Positions 1 to 7,021 are shown, numbered from the stretch's first letter. The stretch: 7,056 nucleotides of DNA from Pseudomonadota bacterium (GCA_025360685.1 JANYBR010000278.1:1-7056), one strand, 5' to 3'. Notes: generated by a model from the sequence alone, not told the origin. Program-made: numbers and translations.

Positions 1-1388
1 AGATCAGCCTCGCCGATGCGCGCGCGCGCAACCCTGCGGCACAGGTCGGCGACATCATCGCCGAAACGCTGCCGCCCGTTGATTTCAACCGCATCAACGC
101 GCAGAACGCCAAGCAGGTGATCGTGCAGAAGGTGCGCGACGCCGAGCGCGAGCGCCAGTACGAGGAATACAAGGACCGCATCAGTGAGATCGTGCACGGC
201 ATCGTCAAGCGTTCGGAGTTCGGCTCGGTCGTGGTCGACCTCGGTCGTGCCGAAGGTGTGGTGCGCCGCGACGAGATGATTCCCCGCGAGAGCTTCCGTA
301 CCGGCGACCGCATTCGTGCTTATATCTACGATGTGCGCCGCGAGACACGCGGGCCGCAGATTTTCCTCTCGCGCTCGCATCCGCAATTCATGGTCCGCCT
401 GTTCGCGCAGGAAGTGCCGGAAATCTATGACGGCATCATCGAGATCCGCGCGGTGGCGCGCGATCCGGGCAGCCGTGCCAAAATCGCGGTGATCTCGAAG
501 GATTCCAGCATCGATCCGGTCGGCGCCTGCGTCGGCATGCGCGGCGTGCGCGTGCAGGCCGTGGTGCAGGAACTGCAGGGCGAACGCATCGACATTATCC
601 CGTGGTCCGGCGAGGCGGCAACCTTCATCGTCAATGCGCTGGCACCGGCGGAAGTCTCCAAAGTCGTGCTCGACGAAGACACCCATCGCGTCGAAGTGGT
701 GGTGCCTGATGAGCAGCTCTCACTCGCCATCGGCCGCAGAGGCCAGAACGTACGCCTGGCGTCGCAGCTCACCGGCTGGCAGATCGACATCCTGACCGAG
801 GCAGAAGAGTCCGAACGCCGCCAGAAGGAATTCTCCGAACGCACCAAGCTATTCATGGAGGCGCTCGACGTGGACGAGACCGTTGCCCAGCTGCTGGCCT
901 CCGAAGGGTTCTCCTCCATCGAGGACGTTGCCTATGTGCCGCTGAACGAACTGGGCGCAGTCGAAGGCTTTGACGAGGAGACGGCGCAGGAACTGCAGAG
1001 CCGGGCGCTCGAATTCATCGAGGCGAAGAACAAGGAAATGGACGACAAGCGACTTGCCCTCGGCGTGGCCGACGAAGTGCTGGAAGTCGACGGCATCACG
1101 CCGGCGATGGCGGTTGCACTCGGCGAGGCCGGCATCAAGACTCTGGAAGACCTGGCGGGCTGCGCCACGGACGACCTGCTCGGTTACTACGAGGTGAACA
1201 AGGAAAAGGAGCGCGTGCGCATTCCGGGATATCTTGAGGGTTTCAACCTGACATCCGACGATGCCAACGCCATCGTCATGAGGGCGCGGGTGAAAGCGGG
1301 CTGGATCGAAGAGCTGCCAGAGGAGTCCGATGCGGCAGCAGAGGACGCTGCGGAAGAAGGCGAAGCCGGAGAAGAAAGCGAAGCATGA
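1..1388 (+). CDS. nusA: Transcription termination/antitermination protein NusA (5'-truncated by window edge)
   Basis: NusA binds RNA polymerase and nascent RNA in the cytoplasm and modulates pausing, intrinsic termination and antitermination. The frame is open from the first base; the first complete codon is at 3, so the start lies upstream. The GTG at 117 is only an internal Val. In window residue numbering (461 present) I see the end of the N-terminal polymerase-binding domain, an S1 domain beginning near HGIVKR (about residue 65), KH1 with GACVGMRG at about 174, and KH2 with AIGRRGQNVRLAS at about 242. Two helix-hairpin-helix-type C-terminal modules follow (GFSSIEDVAY and AGIKTLEDLAG regions), then a very acidic Glu/Ala tail. 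From the family pattern roughly 80-90 N-terminal residues are missing (inference). The stop overlaps the next start as ATGA. The gene is usually preceded by rimP, which would lie outside this window. Confidence 0.98.
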   Translation, partial: ISLADARARNPAAQVGDIIAETLPPVDFNRINAQNAKQVIVQKVRDAERERQYEEYKDRISEIVHGIVKRSEFGSVVVDLGRAEGVVRRDEMIPRESFRTGDRIRAYIYDVRRETRGPQIFLSRSHPQFMVRLFAQEVPEIYDGIIEIRAVARDPGSRAKIAVISKDSSIDPVGACVGMRGVRVQAVVQELQGERIDIIPWSGEAATFIVNALAPAEVSKVVLDEDTHRVEVVVPDEQLSLAIGRRGQNVRLASQLTGWQIDILTEAEESERRQKEFSERTKLFMEALDVDETVAQLLASEGFSSIEDVAYVPLNELGAVEGFDEETAQELQSRALEFIEAKNKEMDDKRLALGVADEVLEVDGITPAMAVALGEAGIKTLEDLAGCATDDLLGYYEVNKEKERVRIPGYLEGFNLTSDDANAIVMRARVKAGWIEELPEESDAAAEDAAEEGEAGEESEA

Positions 1389-2062
1389 GTTTGGCCGAGG
1401 CAATCGAGAACGAGGACGACGAAGCGCTGCGCGCAAGTGATGTCGCTGGCGGCTCTCGCTCGCGCGAACGCCGGTGCATCGTGAGCGGCGAGGTCTTGCC
1501 CGAGAGCAAACTCATCCGCTTTGTCGTCAGTCCCGATGGCGAGGTGACGCCCGATGTTGCCGCCAAGCTGCCAGGCCGCGGCATCTGGGTCGGGATCACC
1601 GCGCTCAAGACGGCGGTTGCCAAGAACCTTTTCGCCAAGGCCGCGAAAGCGAACGTGAAGGTGGCCCCCGATCTGGTGGCGCGAGTCGAAACGCGGCTGG
1701 TCGAGCGCATCCAGTCCGACCTCGGCATGGCACGGCGCGCGGGACTGTTTGTGATGGGTTTCGATTCAGTGCTGCGCGCCTTGCAGTCCGATGCGCCGCC
1801 GGCGCTCCTGCTCGAGGCGTCCGACGGCGCGGCGGACGGCAAGCGCAAGATTTTTGGTGCCTGCCACGCGCGCGGCCTGAAAATCCAGACGGTTGAGTGC
1901 CTTACATCGGCAGAATTGAGCGTGGCCGTGGGCCGCGAGAATGTGATACATGCAGCCCTCAAATCCGGGCGCCTTCAGGAACGGCTGAGCTTGGACGCGG
2001 GACGGCTTTCGAGCCTTCGTTCCGTGGCCATGCCGGTCAGCCCAATCGAAAGAGACGTATGA
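1385..2062 (+). CDS. ylxR: YlxR (DUF448) / L7Ae-like fusion RNA-binding protein
   Basis: This is a 225-residue two-domain protein of the kind found between nusA and infB in Alphaproteobacteria. The N-terminal YlxR domain spans about residues 27-95, with RRCIVSGEVLP at 29-39, the LIRFV strand at 43-47 and the family signature KLPGRGIWV at 61-69. The C-terminal part, about 110-205, starts with LGMARRAG at 113 and looks like the L7Ae/L30e/S12e/Gadd45 RNA-binding fold. In Bacillus the single-domain YlxR protein has been reported to bind RNase P RNA; whether this fused form does so is unknown. The ATG at 1385 overlaps the nusA stop (ATGA), with GGAG at 1368-1371 as a distant Shine-Dalgarno, so translational coupling is likely. 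Its own stop overlaps the infB start in the same way. Family assignment is firm; the molecular role is inferred. Confidence 0.92.
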   Translation: MSLAEAIENEDDEALRASDVAGGSRSRERRCIVSGEVLPESKLIRFVVSPDGEVTPDVAAKLPGRGIWVGITALKTAVAKNLFAKAAKANVKVAPDLVARVETRLVERIQSDLGMARRAGLFVMGFDSVLRALQSDAPPALLLEASDGAADGKRKIFGACHARGLKIQTVECLTSAELSVAVGRENVIHAALKSGRLQERLSLDAGRLSSLRSVAMPVSPIERDV

Positions 2063-4611
2063 CCGATACGAACGACACCACGAAGAAACCGTCTGGCGCC
2101 AAGACCCTGACGCTGAAGAAGACGGAAACTTCGACCGTGAAGCAGAGCTTCAGCCACGGGCGCACCAAGGCCGTGGTGGTCGAGAAGAAACGCACGCTTG
2201 GTCCGGCCGCGACGAAGGCGCCTGAGAAGGCGGCCACACCCGCCGCGAGCAAAGCCACATCTACTGCGCCTGCAGCCGCAACTCCGGCCGCAACACCGCG
2301 CGATGCCGCTCCGCGCGCCGGCGTGGTCCTGCGCCAGCTGACGGAAGAAGAGAAGCAGCGCCGTGGTGCCGCTCTCGCCGATGCCCGCGTCTACGAAGTC
2401 GAAGCGCGCAAACGCGCCGAAGAAGACGCCCGCCACCGTGCCGTCGAGGAAGAAAAACTTGCGCGCGAGAAGGACGCCGCAGCGCGCCGCAAGGCCGAGG
2501 AAGACGCCCGCAAGGCCGCCGAGGAACTCGCCCGCAAACACGCCGAAGAAGAAGCCGCACGCCGCGATACGAAGCACGAGCCTGCCGCGACCGCCGCTGC
2601 GGCCGCTGGAGCACCGCGGGTGCGCCGTCCGCTCGAGGAAGAAGAGGAAGAGGCGACCACCAAGAAGGGCGTCAAGGTCGCCGCCAAGGTTCCTGCCGCC
2701 AAGAAGGTCGGCGAAGACAGCCGCCGCCGCGGCAAGCTCACTGTGACACGTGCACTTTCCGGTGACGACGAGCGCACGCGTTCCGTCGCCGCCTATCGCC
2801 GCCATCTGCAGCGCGTCAACAAGGGTGCGCAGCAAGCTCCGGCAGGTCCCGCCGGTCCGCGCGAAGTGACAATTCCCGAGACGATCACCGTCGCCGAACT
2901 CGCCAACCGCATGGCGCGCCGCTCGGTCGACATCATCAAGGTGCTAATGAAGAACGGCCACATGGCGACCGCCAACGACGTCATCGACGCCGACACAGCC
3001 GAACTGGTCGCCGCCGAATATGGTCACACGGTCAAGCGCGTGGCGGAATCGGACGTTCTCGAAGGTCTGAAAGGCGCCGCCGATACGGACGAGGCACGCG
3101 TGTCGCGTCCGCCGGTCGTCACCGTCATGGGCCATGTCGACCATGGCAAGACATCCTTGCTCGACGCGTTGCGCAAGACCGACGTGGTCTCAGGCGAAGC
3201 GGGCGGCATCACGCAGCATATCGGCGCGTACCAGGTCACCTTGAAGGGCGGCCACAAAATCACCTTCCTCGACACGCCGGGCCATGCGGCATTCACAGCG
3301 ATGCGCGGACGCGGCGCGAAGGTCACCGATTTGGTGATCCTGGTCGTTGCCGCCGATGACGGCGTCATGCCGCAAACCGTGGAAGCCATCGCGCACGCCA
3401 AGGCCGCGCATGTTCCGATCATCGTTGCGGTCAACAAGATCGACAAGGGCGACGCCAATCCGCAGCGCGTGAAAACCGAGCTGCTGCAACACGAAATCCA
3501 GGTCGAAGAACTGGGTGGCGAGACGCTCGCCATCGAAGTGTCCGCCACCAAAGGCACTAATCTCGACAAACTCGAAGAAGCCATTCTGCTGCAGGCCGAA
3601 CTGCTCGATCTGAAGGCCAATCCCGAGCGCTCCGCCGAAGGCGCAGTGATCGAGGCCAAGCTGGATCGCGGCCGCGGCCCGATCGCAACTGTCCTCGTGC
3701 AGCGCGGCACCTTGAAGGTCGGCGACATCGTCGTCGCCGGTTCCGAATGGGGCAAGGTGCGCCTGTTGCAGAATGATCGCGGTGAAACCGTAGCGACGGC
3801 CGGCCCGGCTACGCCGGTCGAAGTGCTCGGACTATCCGGCGCGCCGGAAGCCGGCGACGAGATGGTCGTCGTCGAGAGTGAAGCGCGCGCCCGCGAAGTC
3901 ACCGAATACCGCGCGCGCAAGCGCCGCGAGGCGCGTCAGGCGTCCTCGTCACGCCAAACGCTCGACCAATTGCTCAAGACCCGCGACAGCGGCGAGAAGC
4001 GTTTGTTGCCGCTGGTCATCAAGGCCGATGTGCAAGGTTCGTCCGAAGCCATCCAGGGCGCGCTCGCCAAGCTTGGCACCGATGAAGTCGCCGTGCAGGT
4101 GCTGCAATCCGGCGTCGGCGGCATCACCGAAAGCGACGTCATCCTCGCCCATGCAAGCGGCGCCGGCGTCATCGGCTTCAACGTGCGCGCAGACAAGTTG
4201 GCGCGCGAACGAGCCAAGCGCGACGGCGTCGACATTCGCTACTACAACATCATCTACAATGTCGTGGACGACATCAAAACCGTGCTCTCGGGCATGCTGG
4301 CGCCGGAAGTCCGCGAGAAGCTGCTTGGCAATGCGCAGATACTTGAGGTCTTCACTATCTCTAAGGTCGGCAAGGTGGCCGGCTGCCGCGTCACCGACGG
4401 CGTGGTGCGCCGCGGCTCGAAGGTTCGCCTGATCCGCGACAATGTCGTGATCCACGAAGGTGATCTGTCGACTCTCAAGCGCTTCAAGGACGAAGTGCGC
4501 GAAGTTCAGTCGGGCCAGGAATGCGGCATGGCGTTCGCCAACTACCAGGACATGCAAAAGGGCGACGTCATCGAGTGCTTCGAGGTCGAGACAATCCAGC
4601 GCGCGCTGTAG
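2059..4611 (+). CDS. infB: Translation initiation factor IF2
   Basis: IF2 is the GTPase that brings fMet-tRNA to the 30S subunit and promotes 50S joining. The protein is 850 residues. It has an alphaproteobacterial IF2-associated segment at the N-terminus (about 10-50), then an Ala/Pro stretch and a highly charged Glu/Lys/Arg/Ala helix or coiled coil at about 95-170. The IF2_N fold starts at VTIPETITV (270). The G domain has G1 GHVDHGKT 358-365, G2 GGITQH 382-387, G3 DTPGH 405-409, G4 NKID 459-462 and G5 SAT at 495; domains II-IV follow to the end. All nucleotide-binding motifs are intact. The ATG at 2059 is chosen because it forms an ATGA overlap with the ylxR stop and MTDTN matches family starts. 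The frame stays open back to a GTG at 1897, but that would overlap ylxR by 166 nt. An upstream purine stretch (GAAAGAGA) can serve as the ribosome site. Confidence 0.98.
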   Translation: MTDTNDTTKKPSGAKTLTLKKTETSTVKQSFSHGRTKAVVVEKKRTLGPAATKAPEKAATPAASKATSTAPAAATPAATPRDAAPRAGVVLRQLTEEEKQRRGAALADARVYEVEARKRAEEDARHRAVEEEKLAREKDAAARRKAEEDARKAAEELARKHAEEEAARRDTKHEPAATAAAAAGAPRVRRPLEEEEEEATTKKGVKVAAKVPAAKKVGEDSRRRGKLTVTRALSGDDERTRSVAAYRRHLQRVNKGAQQAPAGPAGPREVTIPETITVAELANRMARRSVDIIKVLMKNGHMATANDVIDADTAELVAAEYGHTVKRVAESDVLEGLKGAADTDEARVSRPPVVTVMGHVDHGKTSLLDALRKTDVVSGEAGGITQHIGAYQVTLKGGHKITFLDTPGHAAFTAMRGRGAKVTDLVILVVAADDGVMPQTVEAIAHAKAAHVPIIVAVNKIDKGDANPQRVKTELLQHEIQVEELGGETLAIEVSATKGTNLDKLEEAILLQAELLDLKANPERSAEGAVIEAKLDRGRGPIATVLVQRGTLKVGDIVVAGSEWGKVRLLQNDRGETVATAGPATPVEVLGLSGAPEAGDEMVVVESEARAREVTEYRARKRREARQASSSRQTLDQLLKTRDSGEKRLLPLVIKADVQGSSEAIQGALAKLGTDEVAVQVLQSGVGGITESDVILAHASGAGVIGFNVRADKLARERAKRDGVDIRYYNIIYNVVDDIKTVLSGMLAPEVREKLLGNAQILEVFTISKVGKVAGCRVTDGVVRRGSKVRLIRDNVVIHEGDLSTLKRFKDEVREVQSGQECGMAFANYQDMQKGDVIECFEVETIQRAL

Positions 4612-4635
4612 GTTAGCCACATTGGAATTCTCGCG

Positions 4636-5175
4636 ATGAGCGACACTCTTTCCGTTCACGTTTCAAACACGGCGGAAGACTACTCGGCAGCTCTACGCGT
4701 ATTGCAGAGCGGGCAGCTTTCCGCATGGCGCGCATGGCTCTGGTTGCTCCCCGGTTTGGCCATCATGCTGATGTTACTGTTCGGTGCGCCTGCGGTGCTT
4801 GAGAAAGTATTCCAGCTCTCGCAACCTATCGGTCTTCTGCTCACGGCACCGTTCGCGTTCTGGGTCTATCTGCTCTCTTCGCGGTTCGTCAGCAGATTTC
4901 GGATGAAATCGCTACTCGATCCGAGGGGTCCATTCCTTTCGCCCACCGATATCGAATTAGCGCCGGATGGGATCAGGTGGAAAAGTCACCGCGGCGAAGG
5001 CCGTACCGCCTGGCATGCCGTAAATCGCATTGTCGAGACCAGATCCCATATCTATCTGTTCATTGACCGCGCGGCTGCGCATGTTGTTCCGAAGCGCTGT
5101 TTTTCCTCAGAATCCGCCGCGCTGGAATTTGCACAAGAGGCCCGGCGCCTCACCCATGCAAACTCGACAAGATAA
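4636..5175 (+). CDS. YcxB-like two-TM membrane protein (hypothetical)
   Basis: This 179-residue protein has an N-terminal cytosolic stretch, two hydrophobic segments at about 34-55 (WLWLLPGLAIMLMLLFG) and 64-82 (PIGLLLTAPFAFWVYLL), a basic junction with several Arg, and a soluble C-terminal half. That half contains DGIRW (111-115), a central Trp at 126, the hydrophobic strand HIYLFID (138-144) and VPKRCF (151-156). This arrangement, with two helices then a beta-rich domain ending in a 'PKR.F' motif, fits the YcxB-like family, whose biochemical function is unknown. It starts 24 nt after the infB stop with GGAA at 4624-4627 as a plausible ribosome site, and ends 13 nt before rbfA, so it probably shares their transcript. 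It is not a usual member of this cluster. Hand counts of three lines give about 58% G+C, a little below much of the neighbouring sequence. The coding call is good; the family call is moderate. Confidence 0.8.
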   Translation: MSDTLSVHVSNTAEDYSAALRVLQSGQLSAWRAWLWLLPGLAIMLMLLFGAPAVLEKVFQLSQPIGLLLTAPFAFWVYLLSSRFVSRFRMKSLLDPRGPFLSPTDIELAPDGIRWKSHRGEGRTAWHAVNRIVETRSHIYLFIDRAAAHVVPKRCFSSESAALEFAQEARRLTHANSTR

Positions 5176-5188
5176 ACAAAATTCATCC

Positions 5189-5611
5189 ATGTCCCGCAAC
5201 CATTCCCGCTCTTCAAACACCGGCCCCTCGCAGCGGCAGCTTCGCGTCGGCGAGATGCTGCGCCATGCGCTTGCGGACGTTCTTCGCCGCGGCGATCTGC
5301 GCGATCCGGACCTCGCCGGTGTGTCGGTGACGATTACACAGGTCAAGCCATCGGCCGACATGCGCTATGCGACGATCTATTGCGAGCCGCTGGGTGGCAA
5401 GAACGCCAAGGCGATCGTGGCCGCGCTCAATCGCAACAAAGGCTATCTGCGCAGCGAGATGGGGCACCTTATCGCGCTCAAATTCACGCCCGAGTTGCGT
5501 TTTCTGGAAGATGAATCCTTCGCCGAGGCGCAGAAGATCGAGAGCCTCCTGAAATCGCCCGTTGTCCGGCGCGATCTGTCGACGCCGGACGGCGACGACA
5601 GCAAGGACTGA
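5189..5611 (+). CDS. rbfA: 30S ribosome-binding factor RbfA
   Basis: RbfA is a small KH-fold protein that binds immature 30S subunits near helix 1 of 16S rRNA, assists late maturation and is needed for growth in the cold. The predicted product is 140 residues. Family hallmarks are SQRQLRVGEMLRHAL (14-28), DPDLAGVSVT, the strand ADMRYATIY, GYLRSEMG and the FTPELRFLEDES motif near the C-terminus; a short charged tail (DGDDSKD) follows. I chose the ATG at 5189 because MSR followed by a basic, disordered lead and PSQRQLRVGE is the usual N-terminus. A second in-frame ATG at 5156 would overlap the preceding gene by 20 nt, and the frame stays open further upstream. No clear Shine-Dalgarno precedes 5189, so the start is less certain than the gene. 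It ends 9 nt before truB. Confidence 0.95.
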   Translation: MSRNHSRSSNTGPSQRQLRVGEMLRHALADVLRRGDLRDPDLAGVSVTITQVKPSADMRYATIYCEPLGGKNAKAIVAALNRNKGYLRSEMGHLIALKFTPELRFLEDESFAEAQKIESLLKSPVVRRDLSTPDGDDSKD

Positions 5612-5620
5612 CGGGCTCCG

Positions 5621-6574
5621 ATGGCACGCCGAAAAAAAGGCCGGCCCGTGCATGGCTGGGTCATTGTCGACAAGCCGCAAGGCGTGACCTCGACCCAGGC
5701 CGTCGGCGCGGTGAAGCGGGTGTTCGATGCGCAAAAGGCCGGCCACGCCGGAACGCTCGATCCGATGGCCACCGGTGTGCTTGCCATCGCGCTCGGCGAA
5801 GCGACCAAGACGGTGCCCTACGCGATGGACGCGAAGAAAACCTATCGCTTCACGGCGCGGTGGGGCGAGGCGCGCGACAGCGACGATGCCGAAGGAAGAG
5901 TCACCGCCACGTCCGAGCGGCGACCGTCGAAGGAGGAGATCGAGGCGGCTCTGCCCCGCTTCACCGGCACCCTTGTCCAGGTGCCTCCGGCCTACTCTGC
6001 GATCAAGGTTCAGGGCGAACGGGCCTACGACCTGGCCCGGGAAGGCCAGGCGGTGGCCCTCGAGCCCCGGAACGTGGAAATATTCGAGGCCTCTCTATTG
6101 GCCATGCCAGATCCGGACCATGCCGAGTTCGAAATACGTTGTGGTAAAGGCACTTACGTGCGGGCTTGGGTGCGCGATTTGGCTATCTTTCTGGGCACCG
6201 TGGGCCATGTCTCGCAACTCCGGCGCACCCGGATCGGCTCCTTTTCAGTGGACGACGCGATTGCACTGGAAACCCTCAAGGGTTTTATGCATATTCCCGC
6301 CGCTTTTGAGCACTTGAGGCCAATTTCGACCGCGCTGGACGGCATCCCGGCGCTGGCCGTAACGGGCCCGGATGCGGTTCGCCTGAAAAGCGGCAATCCG
6401 ATCCTGATCCGCGCGAACCAGTTCGCGAAGATCACGGAAGGCCAATCTCCCGGCGGCGATCTTCAGGGGCTCACTGTTTTTCTCTCCACAGTTGAGGGCG
6501 AACCAGTGGCATTGGCCGAATTCGCGCAAGGCGAGCTTCGGCCGTTTCGTGTATTCAACTTTGGGACCCGATGA
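5621..6574 (+). CDS. truB: tRNA pseudouridine(55) synthase TruB
   Basis: TruB isomerises uridine 55 of the tRNA T-arm to pseudouridine and also acts as a tRNA chaperone. The product is 317 residues, a normal length. Visible motifs are GWVIVDKPQGVTS (12-24), the catalytic motif GHAGTLDPMATG (41-52) with Asp47 as nucleophile, KKTYRF with the conserved Tyr75, RDSDDAEG, the VPPAYSAIKVQGERAY substrate-binding segment, and GTYVRAWVRDL (177-187) with the conserved Arg181. The usual Ser-Leu after GTYVR is Ala-Trp here, a conservative oddity. A C-terminal PUA-like domain runs from about 240 (DGIPAL) to 315. The ATG at 5621 follows the rbfA stop by 9 nt, with AAGGA at 5603-5607 as a distant ribosome site. 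The stop overlaps the rpsO start as ATGA. All catalytic residues are present. Confidence 0.97.
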   Translation: MARRKKGRPVHGWVIVDKPQGVTSTQAVGAVKRVFDAQKAGHAGTLDPMATGVLAIALGEATKTVPYAMDAKKTYRFTARWGEARDSDDAEGRVTATSERRPSKEEIEAALPRFTGTLVQVPPAYSAIKVQGERAYDLAREGQAVALEPRNVEIFEASLLAMPDPDHAEFEIRCGKGTYVRAWVRDLAIFLGTVGHVSQLRRTRIGSFSVDDAIALETLKGFMHIPAAFEHLRPISTALDGIPALAVTGPDAVRLKSGNPILIRANQFAKITEGQSPGGDLQGLTVFLSTVEGEPVALAEFAQGELRPFRVFNFGTR

Positions 6575-6846
6575 CCGCTATGATTACTGTAGAACGCAAG
6601 AAGGAAGTTGTTGCGCAATATGCGACCAAGGAAGGCGACACAGGTTCGCCGGAAGTCCAGGTCGCGGTTCTCTCGGAGCGCATCAACAATCTGACCGAGC
6701 ATTTCAAGTTGCACAGCAAGGACAATCATTCGCGCCGCGGCCTGATCAAGATGGTCTCGACGCGTCGCAAGCTGCTCGACTATGTGAAGTCGGCCGACGT
6801 GAAGCGCTATGAAGCGCTGATCGAACGCCTGGGCCTGCGCCGCTGA
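6571..6846 (+). CDS. rpsO: 30S ribosomal protein S15
   Basis: S15 is a primary 16S rRNA-binding protein of the small-subunit platform and forms an intersubunit bridge. The 91-residue product carries the full family pattern: ERKKEV at the start, GDTGSPEVQVA, ERINNLTEHF, the rRNA-contacting DNHSRRGL, RRKLLDYVK, and the C-terminal LIERLGLRR. Two starts are possible. The ATG at 6571 overlaps the truB stop (ATGA) with GGGA 4 nt upstream and gives MTAMITVERK (91 aa). The ATG at 6580 gives MITVERK (88 aa), closer to the usual 89, but lies 13 nt from that GGGA. I list the first for its coupling geometry; either is defensible. Unlike Escherichia coli there is no truB-rpsO gap to hold a separate rpsO promoter or leader. 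Confidence 0.97.
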   Translation: MTAMITVERKKEVVAQYATKEGDTGSPEVQVAVLSERINNLTEHFKLHSKDNHSRRGLIKMVSTRRKLLDYVKSADVKRYEALIERLGLRR

Positions 6847-6881
6847 ACGGTCCGGATTTCATCAAGACAAAAATTTCGCGG

Positions 6882-6904
6882 GAGGTCGCGATGGTCGCGG
6901 CCTT
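6882..6904 (+). promoter_or_regulatory. Strong RNA hairpin in the rpsO-pnp spacer
   Basis: A 10-bp stem forms between 6882-6891 (GAGGTCGCGA) and 6895-6904 (TCGCGGCCTT) around a TGG loop. Eight pairs are Watson-Crick and two are G-U (6886/6900 and 6882/6904). It begins 35 nt after the rpsO stop. Only two T residues end the stem, with no following T-run, so it is a poor factor-independent terminator. In other bacteria this spacer holds an rpsO terminator/readthrough element and RNase III sites that control pnp mRNA. A processing, 3'-end-protecting or attenuating role here is inference. Confidence 0.55.
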
Positions 6905-6914
6905 GCGCGCATGC

Positions 6915-6942
6915 GCACGCCGAGGCATGGGCCAAGGCGTGC
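6915..6942 (+). promoter_or_regulatory. Second possible hairpin in the rpsO-pnp spacer
   Basis: GCACGCC (6915-6921) is fully complementary to GGCGTGC (6936-6942), leaving a 14-nt loop. An alternative pairing of GCCTTG (6900-6905) with CAAGGC (6933-6938) would compete with both this stem and the 3' arm of the preceding hairpin, so mutually exclusive folds are possible. No T-run follows. In DNA this rich in GC a 7-bp stem may be chance, so confidence is low. Confidence 0.25.
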
Positions 6943-7021
6943 AACCGCGTTCGGGCGATGGTGCCTGAGCGCAAACTGCGCGCGGCAATCCGGCTGCGGC
7001 AGACGAAGAAAGAAGAAGCAG

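Noticed and set aside
1276..1962. 228-residue minus-strand open frame across nusA/ylxR
   Set aside because: Ser/Arg/Ala-rich antisense frame spanning the junction of two certain genes, with no motif and no independent support.
1897..2058. Upstream extension of infB from a GTG at 1897
   Set aside because: It overlaps the well-supported ylxR C-terminal domain in another frame, and the extra 54 residues do not resemble an IF2 N-terminus. The ATG at 2059 gives the expected ATGA overlap.
2416..2570. Repeated GCCGA(A/G)GAAGACGCCCGC-like units in infB
   Set aside because: These encode the AEEDAR-type charged helix common in IF2 linkers. They are low-complexity coding sequence, not a CRISPR or mobile repeat.
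1975..2835. 286-residue minus-strand open frame across the infB N-terminal region
   Set aside because: Antisense to the repetitive Ala/Glu/Lys codons of IF2; its Gly/Arg/Phe-rich low-complexity content is a mirror of that composition.
3024..3920. 298-residue open frame on the minus strand across infB
   Set aside because: It lies antisense to the conserved IF2 G domain and is Ser/Thr/Arg/Ala-rich without domain motifs. It is typical of GC-rich shadow frames.
3949..4659. 236-residue minus-strand open frame across the infB 3' end
   Set aside because: Antisense shadow of IF2 domains III-IV. It has no recognisable motif, and the sense strand is fully explained.
6907..6916. Perfect 10-bp palindrome GCGCATGCGC as a possible operator
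   Set aside because: It is a short alternating GC/CG palindrome in GC-rich DNA between two hairpins. There is no promoter or regulator context to support an operator.
6852..6993. CCGGATT (6852-6858) complementary to AATCCGG (6987-6993), possibly closing the whole spacer RNA
   Set aside because: A single 7-nt long-range match that does not extend in either direction; too likely by chance to report as structure.
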